Virus record (IMG/VR): IMGVR_UViG_3300013132_000028 | Coordinates: 53,838-117,837 of that record | Reading direction: 5' to 3' (one strand) | DNA from: a virus | DNA length: 64,000 nt | Part shown: in pieces, positions 26,504 to 32,531 of the stretch | Position numbering within the stretch: the stretch's first letter is position 1 | How the letters are laid out: every line of letters begins with the position of its first letter | Notes under the pieces: model-generated | The model's database searches: none | Seen by the model: the letters and a program-made list of their open reading frames with translations, nothing else | What the model was told of the DNA's origin: nothing | Made by a program: the position numbers and the translations under genes

Positions 26504-26779
26504 TCAGTCCATTTCGCGGTCATCCGCGCCGGTCTCGCCGGGGAACAGGAGCTCCCGCAACCGCTCTTCGTACCTCGAAGCGGTCCAGTCTCCTGACAGG
26601 TCTTCGTTGTTGGACAGGTCCTCCAGCGAGAACACCGCACAGTAGCCGGGCTCTTCGAAAAGAACCGCGAGCTTGGTGTCGCTCTCGGCGGGGTCGTCGA
26701 AAATTGCGACAGTGTAAGGCATTCCGCCTCGGCCATTCCTGTGCGAAGCAGAGGCCACAATCTCGATTTTCGAGGTCAT
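26504..26779 (-). CDS. Hypothetical acidic protein, leaderless
   Basis: 91 residues. Strand-rich N-terminal half (MPYTVAIFDD, KLAVLFEEPGYCAVFSL) and acidic C-terminus. TAGAGT lies exactly 6 nt before ATG and no ribosome site is visible, fitting a leaderless transcript. It ends 5 nt upstream of the tRNA-Thr gene, so the two may share a transcript. Confidence 0.6.
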   Translation of the reverse strand: MTSKIEIVASASHRNGRGGMPYTVAIFDDPAESDTKLAVLFEEPGYCAVFSLEDLSNNEDLSGDWTASRYEERLRELLFPGETGADDREMD

Positions 26780-26800
26780 GGCCCTACTCTACCGCACGAT

Positions 26801-27007
26801 TTAGCCTACCTGGGTAAGCTCTCCGCAGCCGGTACACCAGTACCAGTCTCCGAGTACTGAGTCCTCGTCGAACTCGTGCTGCCACTCGAACTTGTCGTGG
26901 TCGCAGTTTTCTGGGTTTTTCGACCCGTCTCCCCGCACGACTTCAGAGTCGTCCACACGAACTAACCCGTCTGGTTCCATTCTAAATCTGACTATTCCGT
27001 CTACCAC
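26801..27007 (-). CDS. Small zinc-binding-like protein
   Basis: 68 residues from a GTG at 27007 that overlaps the upstream gene by 7 nt. CDHDKFEWQHEF and WCTGCG give a C-H...C-x2-C arrangement like a zinc ribbon. Function unknown. Confidence 0.55.
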   Translation of the reverse strand: MVDGIVRFRMEPDGLVRVDDSEVVRGDGSKNPENCDHDKFEWQHEFDEDSVLGDWYWCTGCGELTQVG

Positions 27008-27237
27008 AGGTCTTCCGCCTCCATTCGGTAGATGTGTCCTGGACCATTTCCCTCTGGGTCTTGACTCGGTACCATCACGGTACCGTCATCTAGGGTGAAC
27101 ACCACCGGCACACTTCCGCCGCCTTGGTACCAACCCATGTTTTCTACTTCTTCTTCGGTCATCTCCCGCACAGACTTTATGGTACGACCAACCAGTGGTC
27201 CCCACTCGTCTTGCACGTAGTCTTTACGTACTGCCAT
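27001..27237 (-). CDS. Hypothetical protein
   Basis: 78 residues with ribosome site GGAAGGA. Contains WGPLVGRTIKSVREMTEEE, then SVPVVFTLDDGTVMVPSQD, a small beta-rich unit typical of short phage proteins that read like single-domain folds. First gene of the transcript starting at 27275. Confidence 0.6.
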   Translation of the reverse strand: MAVRKDYVQDEWGPLVGRTIKSVREMTEEEVENMGWYQGGGSVPVVFTLDDGTVMVPSQDPEGNGPGHIYRMEAEDLW

Positions 27238-27281
27238 ACGAGTCCTTCCGTCGTTTCGCGAATAGGTTTCGCGTTAGACCT

Positions 27282-27310
27282 ATTATACCGCAAGGTGGGG
27301 TCAAAGTGTA
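27282..27310 (-). promoter_or_regulatory. Promoter (TACACT-17-TATAAT)
   Basis: TATAAT at 27287-27282 with TTGACC in the spacer and a poor -35. Hairpin CGCGAA/TTCGCG at 27273-27257, starting at +3. Confidence 0.75.
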
Positions 27311-27431
27311 CGCCCTAGGAGAGTCCGCGCTACTCACGGGTAATGTTACCGGTGGGTAGCGAGCTTTTCTAAGTCGGGGATTTACCCAGGGGTACCGCAA
27401 AAAACTTTTCTGAGAATCTGCTCCCCTAGGG

Positions 27432-27461
27432 TGTACAAACGTCAGTGCTAAATGGTATAAT
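27432..27461 (+). promoter_or_regulatory. Plus-strand promoter (TGTACA-18-TATAAT)
   Basis: TATAAT at 27456-27461 and TGTACA at 27432-27437; the spacer has ACGTCAGTGC, the same block as the minus-strand promoters. A GAATCAAAC/GTTTGGTTC hairpin begins at +4 (27471). Confidence 0.85.
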
Positions 27462-27519
27462 ACAGTTATTGAATCAAACAGACGGGTTTGGTTCTCTTAA
27501 CGAGATGGAGATGGATTAG

Positions 27520-27807
27520 ATGAATACTAATCTGAAGGAGCTTCAGTCCTTCTCACTTGAGACCGCATTCAAGGCGGGCGAAGAGTGGACAAGCGCTGAG
27601 ACTGATGTTCTTGCCAAAGCAAGAGCAGAAGGCATAAACTACTTTGCAATAGCAAAGATGTTAAACCGCACTGTTTACTCAGTGACGACTCAAGCAAGAG
27701 TGGTGGGAATTGCAAAACCACACTCAAATGCTCGCAAGAGCAAGAAAGTCCCAGTGCCTGCTTGTGTAAACTGCAACTTAGTGCACTCTTACAAGGAGTG
27801 CGACTAA
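27520..27807 (+). CDS. Myb/SANT-like HTH protein
   Basis: 95 residues. EEWTSAETDVLAKARAEGIN followed by YFAIAKMLNRTVYSVTTQARVVGI is a SANT/Myb-like or GcrA-type tri-helical DNA-binding unit; two Cys (CVNCNLVHSYKEC) form a short C-terminal zinc-like knot. It starts after ATGGAG. One of only two plus-strand genes within the 19-46 kb minus-strand region, each with its own strong promoter, so a regulator is likely. Confidence 0.65.
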   Translation: MNTNLKELQSFSLETAFKAGEEWTSAETDVLAKARAEGINYFAIAKMLNRTVYSVTTQARVVGIAKPHSNARKSKKVPVPACVNCNLVHSYKECD

Positions 27808-27827
27808 ACTAAATGCCAGAAGGGCAT

Positions 27828-27857
27828 TGACTAAATGTCAGTGCCCTAAGGTATAAT
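27828..27857 (+). promoter_or_regulatory. Plus-strand promoter (TTGACT-18-TATAAT)
   Basis: TTGACT at 27828-27833 and TATAAT at 27852-27857, with ATGTCAGTGCC in the spacer. Drives the WGR-like gene. Confidence 0.85.
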
Positions 27858-27910
27858 AGAACTACAACTGAATACAGAAACCAACCAACGACAAAGAGAT
27901 GGAGAAACAA

Positions 27911-28156
27911 ATGAGCGCTAAATGGTGCTTGATGAACACCAGCGATGGAAGTCGCGGTGAGAGCGGCAAGAAGAAGGTCTACGAGGTAATCCTCGAAGGC
28001 AAAAAGGTTCGCATGATTTGGGGCATGGCAGAGAAAGATTCTCGCCAGTCAAAGACCATGGAGTTTGCTACTGAACTCGCTGCTAAGTGGTTTGCTCAAG
28101 ACAAGGTTCGTGAAAAGATTCAAGAACGCGGATACGAGTTGGTCTACTCAGTCTAA
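27911..28156 (+). CDS. WGR-like small protein
   Basis: 81 residues from ATG 27911, chosen because GGAG lies 6 nt upstream. KVYEVILEGKKVRMIWGMAE, then AAKWFAQDKVREKIQERGYE, resembles a WGR domain (strand, W-G turn, helix with F..KxxEKxxKGY), a fold used in nucleic-acid-end-binding proteins. A terminator follows directly. Whether it binds DNA is unknown. Confidence 0.6.
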   Translation: MSAKWCLMNTSDGSRGESGKKKVYEVILEGKKVRMIWGMAEKDSRQSKTMEFATELAAKWFAQDKVREKIQERGYELVYSV

Positions 28157-28166
28157 AACAAAAAAC

Positions 28167-28200
28167 ACAAACCCTCTGCTGGAAGGCGGAGGGTTTTTTT
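28167..28200 (+). terminator. Rho-independent terminator after the WGR-like gene
   Basis: AACCCTC and GAGGGTT arms around a TGCTGGAAGGCG loop, followed by eight T residues. Confidence 0.9.
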
Positions 28201-28227
28201 TACGCTCGCGCGCTTTTGGCGGCAAAA

Positions 28228-28279
28228 GCATTTCGCGATTATCCGCGCAAACTCTTTGGCATTTCGCGATTATCCGCGC
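28228..28279. repeat. Two identical 21-nt direct repeats, 31-nt period
   Basis: GCATTTCGCGATTATCCGCGC occurs at 28228-28248 and 28259-28279, with a 10-nt spacer, in the non-coding interval between convergent genes (28156 and 28433). TCGCGA within each copy is palindromic. Could be an operator pair or replication-related iterons; no protein partner identified. (Quoted unit is 21 nt; key core TTTCGCGATTATCCGCG.). Confidence 0.75.
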
Positions 28280-28432
28280 GGACTACATGTTTATTTACAG
28301 AATGAGCAGTAGTTATTAACCCGTATGTCTGAAACAGGGATGCTAAATAGTCTAGCGCAATGGAAGCATCTGACCGTTGCTAATCTATTTCTAGACCTAA
28401 CAAGAGTTTTTAATTTGGTTAAATTCACAGCG

Positions 28433-28675
28433 CTAGTTCTTGACTTCAGCGCGGTAGTACTGGATTCCTTCTGCTTCCTGCGTCAGGTCTTTGACCCAAG
28501 GCAGACGGTGTCTCGGCGCGTCAAGCATCGAGCTGGCGAACTCCACGGCCGCACGCTTCGCGGCGCCGAGAGTCGAGCAGGCGGCACGGCGGTACGTGTC
28601 TGTGTCTGCGTCCTTCACTTCTACCAGCCACGCCGACTGTGGCGCCTTGTTTTTCAGCATTGTTGCGACTATCAT
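28433..28675 (-). CDS. Hypothetical protein
   Basis: 80 residues, ATG at 28675 overlapping the end of the upstream HTH gene; AAAGGACGCAA is the ribosome site. Strand-rich start (SAWLVEVKDADTDTY) and an Ala-rich helix (GAAKRAAVEFASSML). Similar small proteins occur in actinophages, but I cannot name the family. Confidence 0.6.
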   Translation of the reverse strand: MIVATMLKNKAPQSAWLVEVKDADTDTYRRAACSTLGAAKRAAVEFASSMLDAPRHRLPWVKDLTQEAEGIQYYRAEVKN

Positions 28676-29325
28676 TTGCGTCCTTTCACTCTGTTTTTCT
28701 TCAAGACTTTTCTGAGCGCCCGGCTCTTTCCGGTTGTCTTCTTGTAGCCGTACCGTACCATACGATGTGACACGGCCGCGTTAGTGACTCCCAGCAACCT
28801 TGCCAGCGTGGCAAGCTTCACCTTCTCTACCCGCACTGAGTAGTTCAGCAGGCGCACGAACTCGTCCGCCTCCGCACGGTTTTTTGGGCTGTGCCCGCGT
28901 ACGGCCGCGGCGTTCGGGAGCAGCTCCAGCAGTCGCCGTTTCGTTTGCTCGCTGGGCTGTGGCGTTTTTCTCTCGTACCTGCCGGCAGACCTCTCCGCGT
29001 AGACCGGCGGAAGTGGCAGCGGGTAGTGTGTAAGCACGTAGTCGAGCCAGGCGTCTTTCGGCTTGGTTAGAGTTATCTGCCGCACTCTTTCGCGGGTCAA
29101 GTCCATCGCGCCGGCGACCGCGCTGAGTGTCCAGCCCAGTTTTACGAGCTTCCAGGCGTATGCGCTCCGCATGTGGTTGCCGCCGAGGTACATGTGCGAC
29201 CCGGGCCGGAGCGAGTTCTTTAATTCTTTTTTGAACACCGCGTGGACCTCAGGCGGCAGGGCCTGGTGTGCCTTCTTGATTTGTCCCCACTTGCCGTACG
29301 GGACTGTGTCTACCACTTCTTGCAT
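28672..29325 (-). CDS. Double-HTH DNA-binding protein
   Basis: 217 residues. HTH 1 at about 55-80 (KLVKLGWTLSAVAGAMDLTR, then ERVRQITL) and HTH 2 at about 170-195 (VKLATLARLLGVTNAAVSHR, then MVRYGYKK) flank a Pro-rich linker; the C-terminus is very basic. The layout parallels the 19146-19667 protein. Likely an early-region regulator. Ribosome site GAAAGG. Confidence 0.7.
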   Translation of the reverse strand: MQEVVDTVPYGKWGQIKKAHQALPPEVHAVFKKELKNSLRPGSHMYLGGNHMRSAYAWKLVKLGWTLSAVAGAMDLTRERVRQITLTKPKDAWLDYVLTHYPLPLPPVYAERSAGRYERKTPQPSEQTKRRLLELLPNAAAVRGHSPKNRAEADEFVRLLNYSVRVEKVKLATLARLLGVTNAAVSHRMVRYGYKKTTGKSRALRKVLKKNRVKGRK

Positions 29326-29433
29326 GTAAGCCTTTCGTTTTGCCGGTTGGTAATCGTATGGACAGTTTTAAGCCGTATCCAGGGCTCTCCCAGCGCTACT
29401 AGCCCGAGATGGGATAGGGCGAGCGCTAGAAAC

Positions 29434-29898
29434 CTATTTATTCTGAAACAGAATGGGAAACTGCCGTTCGAACAAGTCCTCCTCGGAGAGGCAGCCGCCT
29501 TCTTCGTGCGCTTTTTGCGTGAACTCTTCGCCGGTGATTGCCCTGTACACTACCTTTGCCTGCTCGAAGCCGGCTTCGCCGCCGTCGGAACTCAGCAGGA
29601 TTGCATCCGCGAAGTGTCGCTTTGCCAGCAGGAGTGCCGTCGTGACGACTACGTCGTAGTCGTACTGATTTGTTTTGCAGAAGTCAAAGCCAGAGTCCTT
29701 GGGTTGGATTACCAGCGACTCGCACGGACCGGTTATGACGACCTCGTGTTGATTCGCGAGTATCCCGCACTTGATGTTGACGCCAGCGGACTTGGTCCGC
29801 GACACTTCTACCTTCAACTTTTTTATGTCCGTCACGAACTTGCTGAAACTCTGTGGGTCCAGCGGTTTCTTGACGTTCCAGTAGTGGGTGTATCCCAT
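29434..29898 (-). CDS. MGYTHYW-family phage protein
   Basis: 154 residues beginning MGYTHYWNVKKPLDPQSFSK. This N-terminal signature belongs to a widespread phage and bacterial hypothetical family; FDFCKTNQYDYDVVVTTALL and ADAILLSSDGGE are its other conserved blocks. Function unknown. AAAGGACAAAG ribosome site; the mRNA starts with a perfect TGCGGA/TCCGCA hairpin at +1. Confidence 0.75.
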   Translation of the reverse strand: MGYTHYWNVKKPLDPQSFSKFVTDIKKLKVEVSRTKSAGVNIKCGILANQHEVVITGPCESLVIQPKDSGFDFCKTNQYDYDVVVTTALLLAKRHFADAILLSSDGGEAGFEQAKVVYRAITGEEFTQKAHEEGGCLSEEDLFERQFPILFQNK

Positions 29899-29938
29899 CT
29901 TTGTCCTTTCGTCTTTTTGCGGACTGTCCGCATAAACT

Positions 29939-29968
29939 ATTATACCGCAAGGGGGTGACGTTTGTCAA
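29939..29968 (-). promoter_or_regulatory. Consensus promoter (TTGACA-18-TATAAT)
   Basis: TATAAT at 29944-29939 and perfect TTGACA at 29968-29963, with ACGTCA in the spacer. Predicted +1 (29932) is the first base of the 15-nt hairpin 29932-29918. Confidence 0.9.
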
Positions 29969-29985
29969 CCCCCTGCAGTTTAATG

Positions 29986-30240
29986 TTATAGATACTGGAT
30001 GTGTTCTCCAGTGGTTGGGTCGAACGTCAGTTCGACCACGAAGTCGAGGACCTCGACTGGGACTTCGTCCCGGTCTATCTCCTCTTCGTCTCCCTCTAAC
30101 CAGAAGTTGACGTTTGTGTCTTCGACTCCCTCGTCGTCAGACAGTAGTTGAATCACGTAGGTTTTACCCTCGAACTCAACCGTGAAGTTTTGGTACCAAC
30201 GACAAGGTGTCGGTGTTTCCATCTTCTTTAGGTTTACCAT
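29986..30240 (-). CDS. Small acidic protein
   Basis: 84 residues. FTVEFEGKTYVIQLLSDDEG then a Glu/Asp-rich strand-type tail. Ribosome site GGGAG before ATG at 30240; a second in-frame ATG seven codons later is also possible. Strong negative charge is shared with several neighbours (30320, 30563, 30860). Function unknown. Confidence 0.55.
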   Translation of the reverse strand: MVNLKKMETPTPCRWYQNFTVEFEGKTYVIQLLSDDEGVEDTNVNFWLEGDEEEIDRDEVPVEVLDFVVELTFDPTTGEHIQYL

Positions 30241-30285
30241 GGTTCTCCCATCTCCAGTCTACTTCTTGTTCGACTGAATAAATGT

Positions 30286-30316
30286 ATTATACCGTGCAGG
30301 ACTGACGTTTTGTACA
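30286..30316 (-). promoter_or_regulatory. Promoter with TATAAT and displaced -35
   Basis: TATAAT at 30291-30286; TGTACA is 19 bp upstream (30316-30311) rather than 17, and ACGTCA lies in the spacer. Confidence 0.75.
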
Positions 30317-30319
30317 CCC

Positions 30320-30559
30320 TCAGTTGGCGTGTTGTCTTGCGTCCTCGAGCATCATCACCATCAGTTTCTTGAGTGGTTTTGGGATTTCCTCGTACGGGAT
30401 TTCGAGTACGGAGTCTTCGTCTCCGAACGTCATCATGTAGCAGATTTGGTCGACTATGTCCTCGCTGGAGTATTCCAGTTTTACCGGCACTAGGTCTCTG
30501 CCCGCGAGCAGCAGCGCCTTTGCCGCTTGGGAGATTTGCGTTGCCTCGTTCTTTCTCAT
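30320..30559 (-). CDS. Small acidic hypothetical protein
   Basis: 79 residues. Helical N-terminus (QISQAAKALLLAGRDLVPV) and acidic middle (SSEDIVDQICYMMTFGDEDS). It starts 4 nt after the stop of the 48-residue gene, with GAGGAGGAG upstream, and should be cotranscribed with it. Confidence 0.6.
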   Translation of the reverse strand: MRKNEATQISQAAKALLLAGRDLVPVKLEYSSEDIVDQICYMMTFGDEDSVLEIPYEEIPKPLKKLMVMMLEDARQHAN

Positions 30560-30562
30560 CGC

Positions 30563-30709
30563 CTACTCCTCCTCGTTCAGTACGTACAGCAGGGTTCCCA
30601 TGTCGAACCCGAGACCAGTCCGCACTATGATTTCTTCGCCGTCTAACACCACGGTTGCACCGGGCATGTTCTCGCTCACGAAGTCCTTCAGGTCTTGCAG
30701 TGTGTCCAT
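30563..30709 (-). CDS. Small acidic protein
   Basis: 48 residues from ATG 30709 (MDTLQDLKDFVSENMPGATV), ending in LNEEE. Clear coding composition, and the frame ends 4 nt before the next ATG. Ribosome site AAAAGGACGGCAAGAG. Its mRNA carries the 81-nt folded leader at 30743-30823. Confidence 0.6.
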   Translation of the reverse strand: MDTLQDLKDFVSENMPGATVVLDGEEIIVRTGLGFDMGTLLYVLNEEE

Positions 30710-30742
30710 CTCTTGCCGTCCTTTTCGTCGTTGGGTTTAAGG

Positions 30743-30823
30743 TTCAACACGGAGCGGCGTATTGTTTCGGACCCTGCGCAGTAGCAGTCTTTCGTTTGAC
30801 CAGCGCCTGTCCTCCGTGTTGAA
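30743..30823 (-). ncRNA. Structured 5' leader (81 nt)
   Basis: TTCAACACGGAG (30823-30812) pairs perfectly over 12 bp with CTCCGTGTTGAA (30754-30743). The interior holds GGCGCTGGTCAAACGAAAGA and CTGCGCAGGGTCCGAAACAA, which can form at least one inner helix. It begins one base after predicted +1 (30824), leaving about 30 nt to the start codon. Similar in size and placement to the leaders at 24678 and 37245. Class not recognised. Confidence 0.6.
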
Positions 30824-30830
30824 TAACTGT

Positions 30831-30859
30831 ATTATACCGTGTTGCACCGACAAAGTAAA
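30831..30859 (-). promoter_or_regulatory. Promoter (TTTACT-17-TATAAT)
   Basis: TATAAT at 30836-30831, TTTACT at 30859-30854 and TTGTCG in the spacer. The -35 abuts the stop of the upstream gene. Confidence 0.85.
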
Positions 30860-31114
30860 CTAGACAGACTTGTCGCCCTCTAGTAGAGTGATGAAGTCGG
30901 AGTGCATCTCTTCTATCGGAGTGCCGAACTCCCAGATTGTCTTCTCAAACTTGTCCGGTGCCTCGTAGATGACGCCGTCGCGGATGTCCAGCTCACGGTC
31001 TGTTGCCACGTCTGCTGGAATGTCGGATGCCCGCATTACGTAGATGACACTGTCGGGATTGAACTCCCACCAGTCGCCGTTCTCGTTTGCCAGGTACAGA
31101 GGTTTGGTCGCCAT
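30860..31114 (-). CDS. Small acidic hypothetical protein
   Basis: 84 residues from ATG 31114 (MATKPLYLANENGDWWEFNP). The start shares one base with the upstream stop (TGATG), so I prefer it over longer frames. Contains DSVIYVMRASDIPADV and ends LLEGDKSV. Function unknown. Confidence 0.6.
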   Translation of the reverse strand: MATKPLYLANENGDWWEFNPDSVIYVMRASDIPADVATDRELDIRDGVIYEAPDKFEKTIWEFGTPIEEMHSDFITLLEGDKSV

Positions 31115-31353
31115 CAGACTTTCGCCTTTTTCTCGTTGTCGACGCCCTCTGACAAGTAGGTGAAGAGTTCGTCCGGGCTTGGGAAGTATTCGTCTGACTC
31201 TGCGCGTTCGCAGGCGTATTTCCACGCCGCATCTGGGATGTCGTCGTTCCAGTACTCGAAGTGTTCTTTCAAGTAATACTGAAAGCAGACGTACTGGGTC
31301 TTGTCCTCAATCTCGTTGAGATTGTCGATTAGGTCTTGGACCGTCCTTGCCAT
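31114..31353 (-). CDS. Hypothetical acidic protein
   Basis: 79 residues: MARTVQDLIDNLNEIEDKTQ, then YVCFQYYLKEHFEYW and AWKYACERAESDEYF. Helical and acidic, ending in a short basic tail. Ribosome site AAAAGGACGAAAAGACG. The mRNA begins with GGTCAGA/TCTGACC hairpin from about +5. Confidence 0.6.
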   Translation of the reverse strand: MARTVQDLIDNLNEIEDKTQYVCFQYYLKEHFEYWNDDIPDAAWKYACERAESDEYFPSPDELFTYLSEGVDNEKKAKV

Positions 31354-31399
31354 CGTCTTTTCGTCCTTTTCCGGTCAGACTGTCTGACCATCTGGTTGT

Positions 31400-31428
31400 A
31401 TTATACCATAATGGAGCGACGAAGTAAA
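31400..31428 (-). promoter_or_regulatory. Promoter (TTTACT-17-TATAAT)
   Basis: TATAAT at 31405-31400, TTTACT at 31428-31423 and TCGTCG in the spacer. Confidence 0.85.
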
Positions 31429-31611
31429 CTACTCCAGGCCAGTCTGTCCAGAGTCGGTTGACACCGACACCGAGTCGACCGTGGCCGTGCCGACCGGACA
31501 GTTCACCGAGACTCCGGCCATGGTCGCCTTTTCCACGGCTTGTGCCATGTCGTCAGCTTCGATAGACAGGTCTGCCCAGATGTTTACTCGTACTGTGAAT
31601 GTTTCACTCAT
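31429..31611 (-). CDS. Small hypothetical protein
   Basis: 60 residues; starts MSETFTVRVNIWADLSIEAD, followed by a helix (DMAQAVEKATMAGVSV). The beta-alpha pattern resembles small HicB-like or ferredoxin-like halves. ATGA overlap with the upstream gene. Its stop abuts the next promoter -35. Confidence 0.55.
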   Translation of the reverse strand: MSETFTVRVNIWADLSIEADDMAQAVEKATMAGVSVNCPVGTATVDSVSVSTDSGQTGLE

Positions 31612-31850
31612 GATGCTCCTCTGTTTTGGACTATCTCTTGCCCGTATCCTACGCCTAGTTTGCCGTTGCCCAGCGACGCGAAGTGCGTTTCGCAGAAGTA
31701 GCCCCAGGCACCCGTGAAGCTCGCCGCGTCGTACCTGGCCTCGCGTACGCAGAAGTCACACCGTGGAGCAGGGTCTATGACCACCTGCCGTCTCGCGCCG
31801 ACCCAGACTGGACCTGGCAGACTCTTCGGCCGCTTACTCTTGCCGCTCAT
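31608..31850 (-). CDS. Small zinc-finger-like protein
   Basis: 80 residues. RCDFC...YFCETH gives a C-x2-C and C-x2-H set; the N-terminus is basic (SGKSKRPKSL). The ATG shares one base with the upstream stop. Similar Cys/His proteins are common in actinophages. Function unknown. Confidence 0.6.
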   Translation of the reverse strand: MSGKSKRPKSLPGPVWVGARRQVVIDPAPRCDFCVREARYDAASFTGAWGYFCETHFASLGNGKLGVGYGQEIVQNRGAS

Positions 31851-32257
31851 CAGACCTTCTCCAGGATGCCAACCGGTGCCACTACCGGTGCCGAGTACAC
31901 GGCACCAGACGAGTCTCTCCGTGCAAACCGGCCGACTGGGTCATCGAGAGTCACCACTACTTTGGTTCTCCGCTTCGACTTGACCGTGCCGGTCTGGCCA
32001 ATCATGTACTTCGTGCCGCAGTCCGAGTTGAACTTGACCCGGTCGCCGACCGACAGGTCGGTTATGGCCAGCTTCTTGGATGGGGCACTGGCGAACGTCC
32101 GCGAGGGCGTGAGGCCGCTCGACGCCGTCTTCGGTAGTTTTCCGAGGTCTTGAAGCCGCATGTTGACCGCGGTCGAGAGCTGGTCTATGTCCACGTCGAA
32201 GGCGCCGGCATGAATCATGTCGGTTATCTGTAGTACGTCGGGTGTCGTTTGGTTCAT
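31850..32257 (-). CDS. KOW/SH3-type protein, leaderless
   Basis: 135 residues. After a helical start (DVLQITDMIHAGAFDVDIDQ), a small barrel follows: LSVGDRVKFNSDCGTKYMIG, QTGTVKSKRRTKVVVTLDD, as in KOW-type or phage CarD-like nucleic-acid-binding folds. TATAAT lies exactly 6 nt before ATG, so predicted +1 equals the start codon; no ribosome site. It leads a three-gene overlapping set down to 31429. Confidence 0.65.
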   Translation of the reverse strand: MNQTTPDVLQITDMIHAGAFDVDIDQLSTAVNMRLQDLGKLPKTASSGLTPSRTFASAPSKKLAITDLSVGDRVKFNSDCGTKYMIGQTGTVKSKRRTKVVVTLDDPVGRFARRDSSGAVYSAPVVAPVGILEKV

Positions 32258-32259
32258 GG

Positions 32260-32531
32260 CTATATTATATCATGTTTGACCGACGAAGTAAAGTCCTTCG
32301 CGCCGGCTTTCCGCAGGTCCGCCGAGATGTGCCGGAGCCAGTGGCCGTACGACCACAGTCCCATGAGGAGGCTGCTTCGCTCCAGCCCAGTTGGCCGGTA
32401 GTCCGACACGAATGTCGACGACACGTACTCGTGCCGTCGTGTCTTGCCCGCGCGACGCCCGAGAGAAGTGTACGAGTGTCGCGCGGAGTTTGTCCCGCCG
32501 GCCTTACGCCGCGGAATTCTTGACACCAATC
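32260..32531 (-). CDS. Hypothetical basic protein whose end overlaps a promoter
   Basis: About 90 residues if started at GTG 32531. KTRRHEYVSSTFVSDYRPTG and LMGLWSYGHWLRHISADLRK read like a real protein, and third codon positions are strongly G/C, as in neighbours. The start is uncertain, since it lies inside the end of the VWA gene. The last codons cover the complete TTTACT-17-TATAAT promoter of the next gene. Confidence 0.5.
32264..32292 (-). promoter_or_regulatory. Leaderless promoter (TTTACT-17-TATAAT)
   Basis: TATAAT at 32269-32264 and TTTACT at 32292-32287, with TCGTCG in the spacer. The ATG at 32257 coincides with predicted +1. It combines the strong promoter type with a leaderless start. 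Confidence 0.85.
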
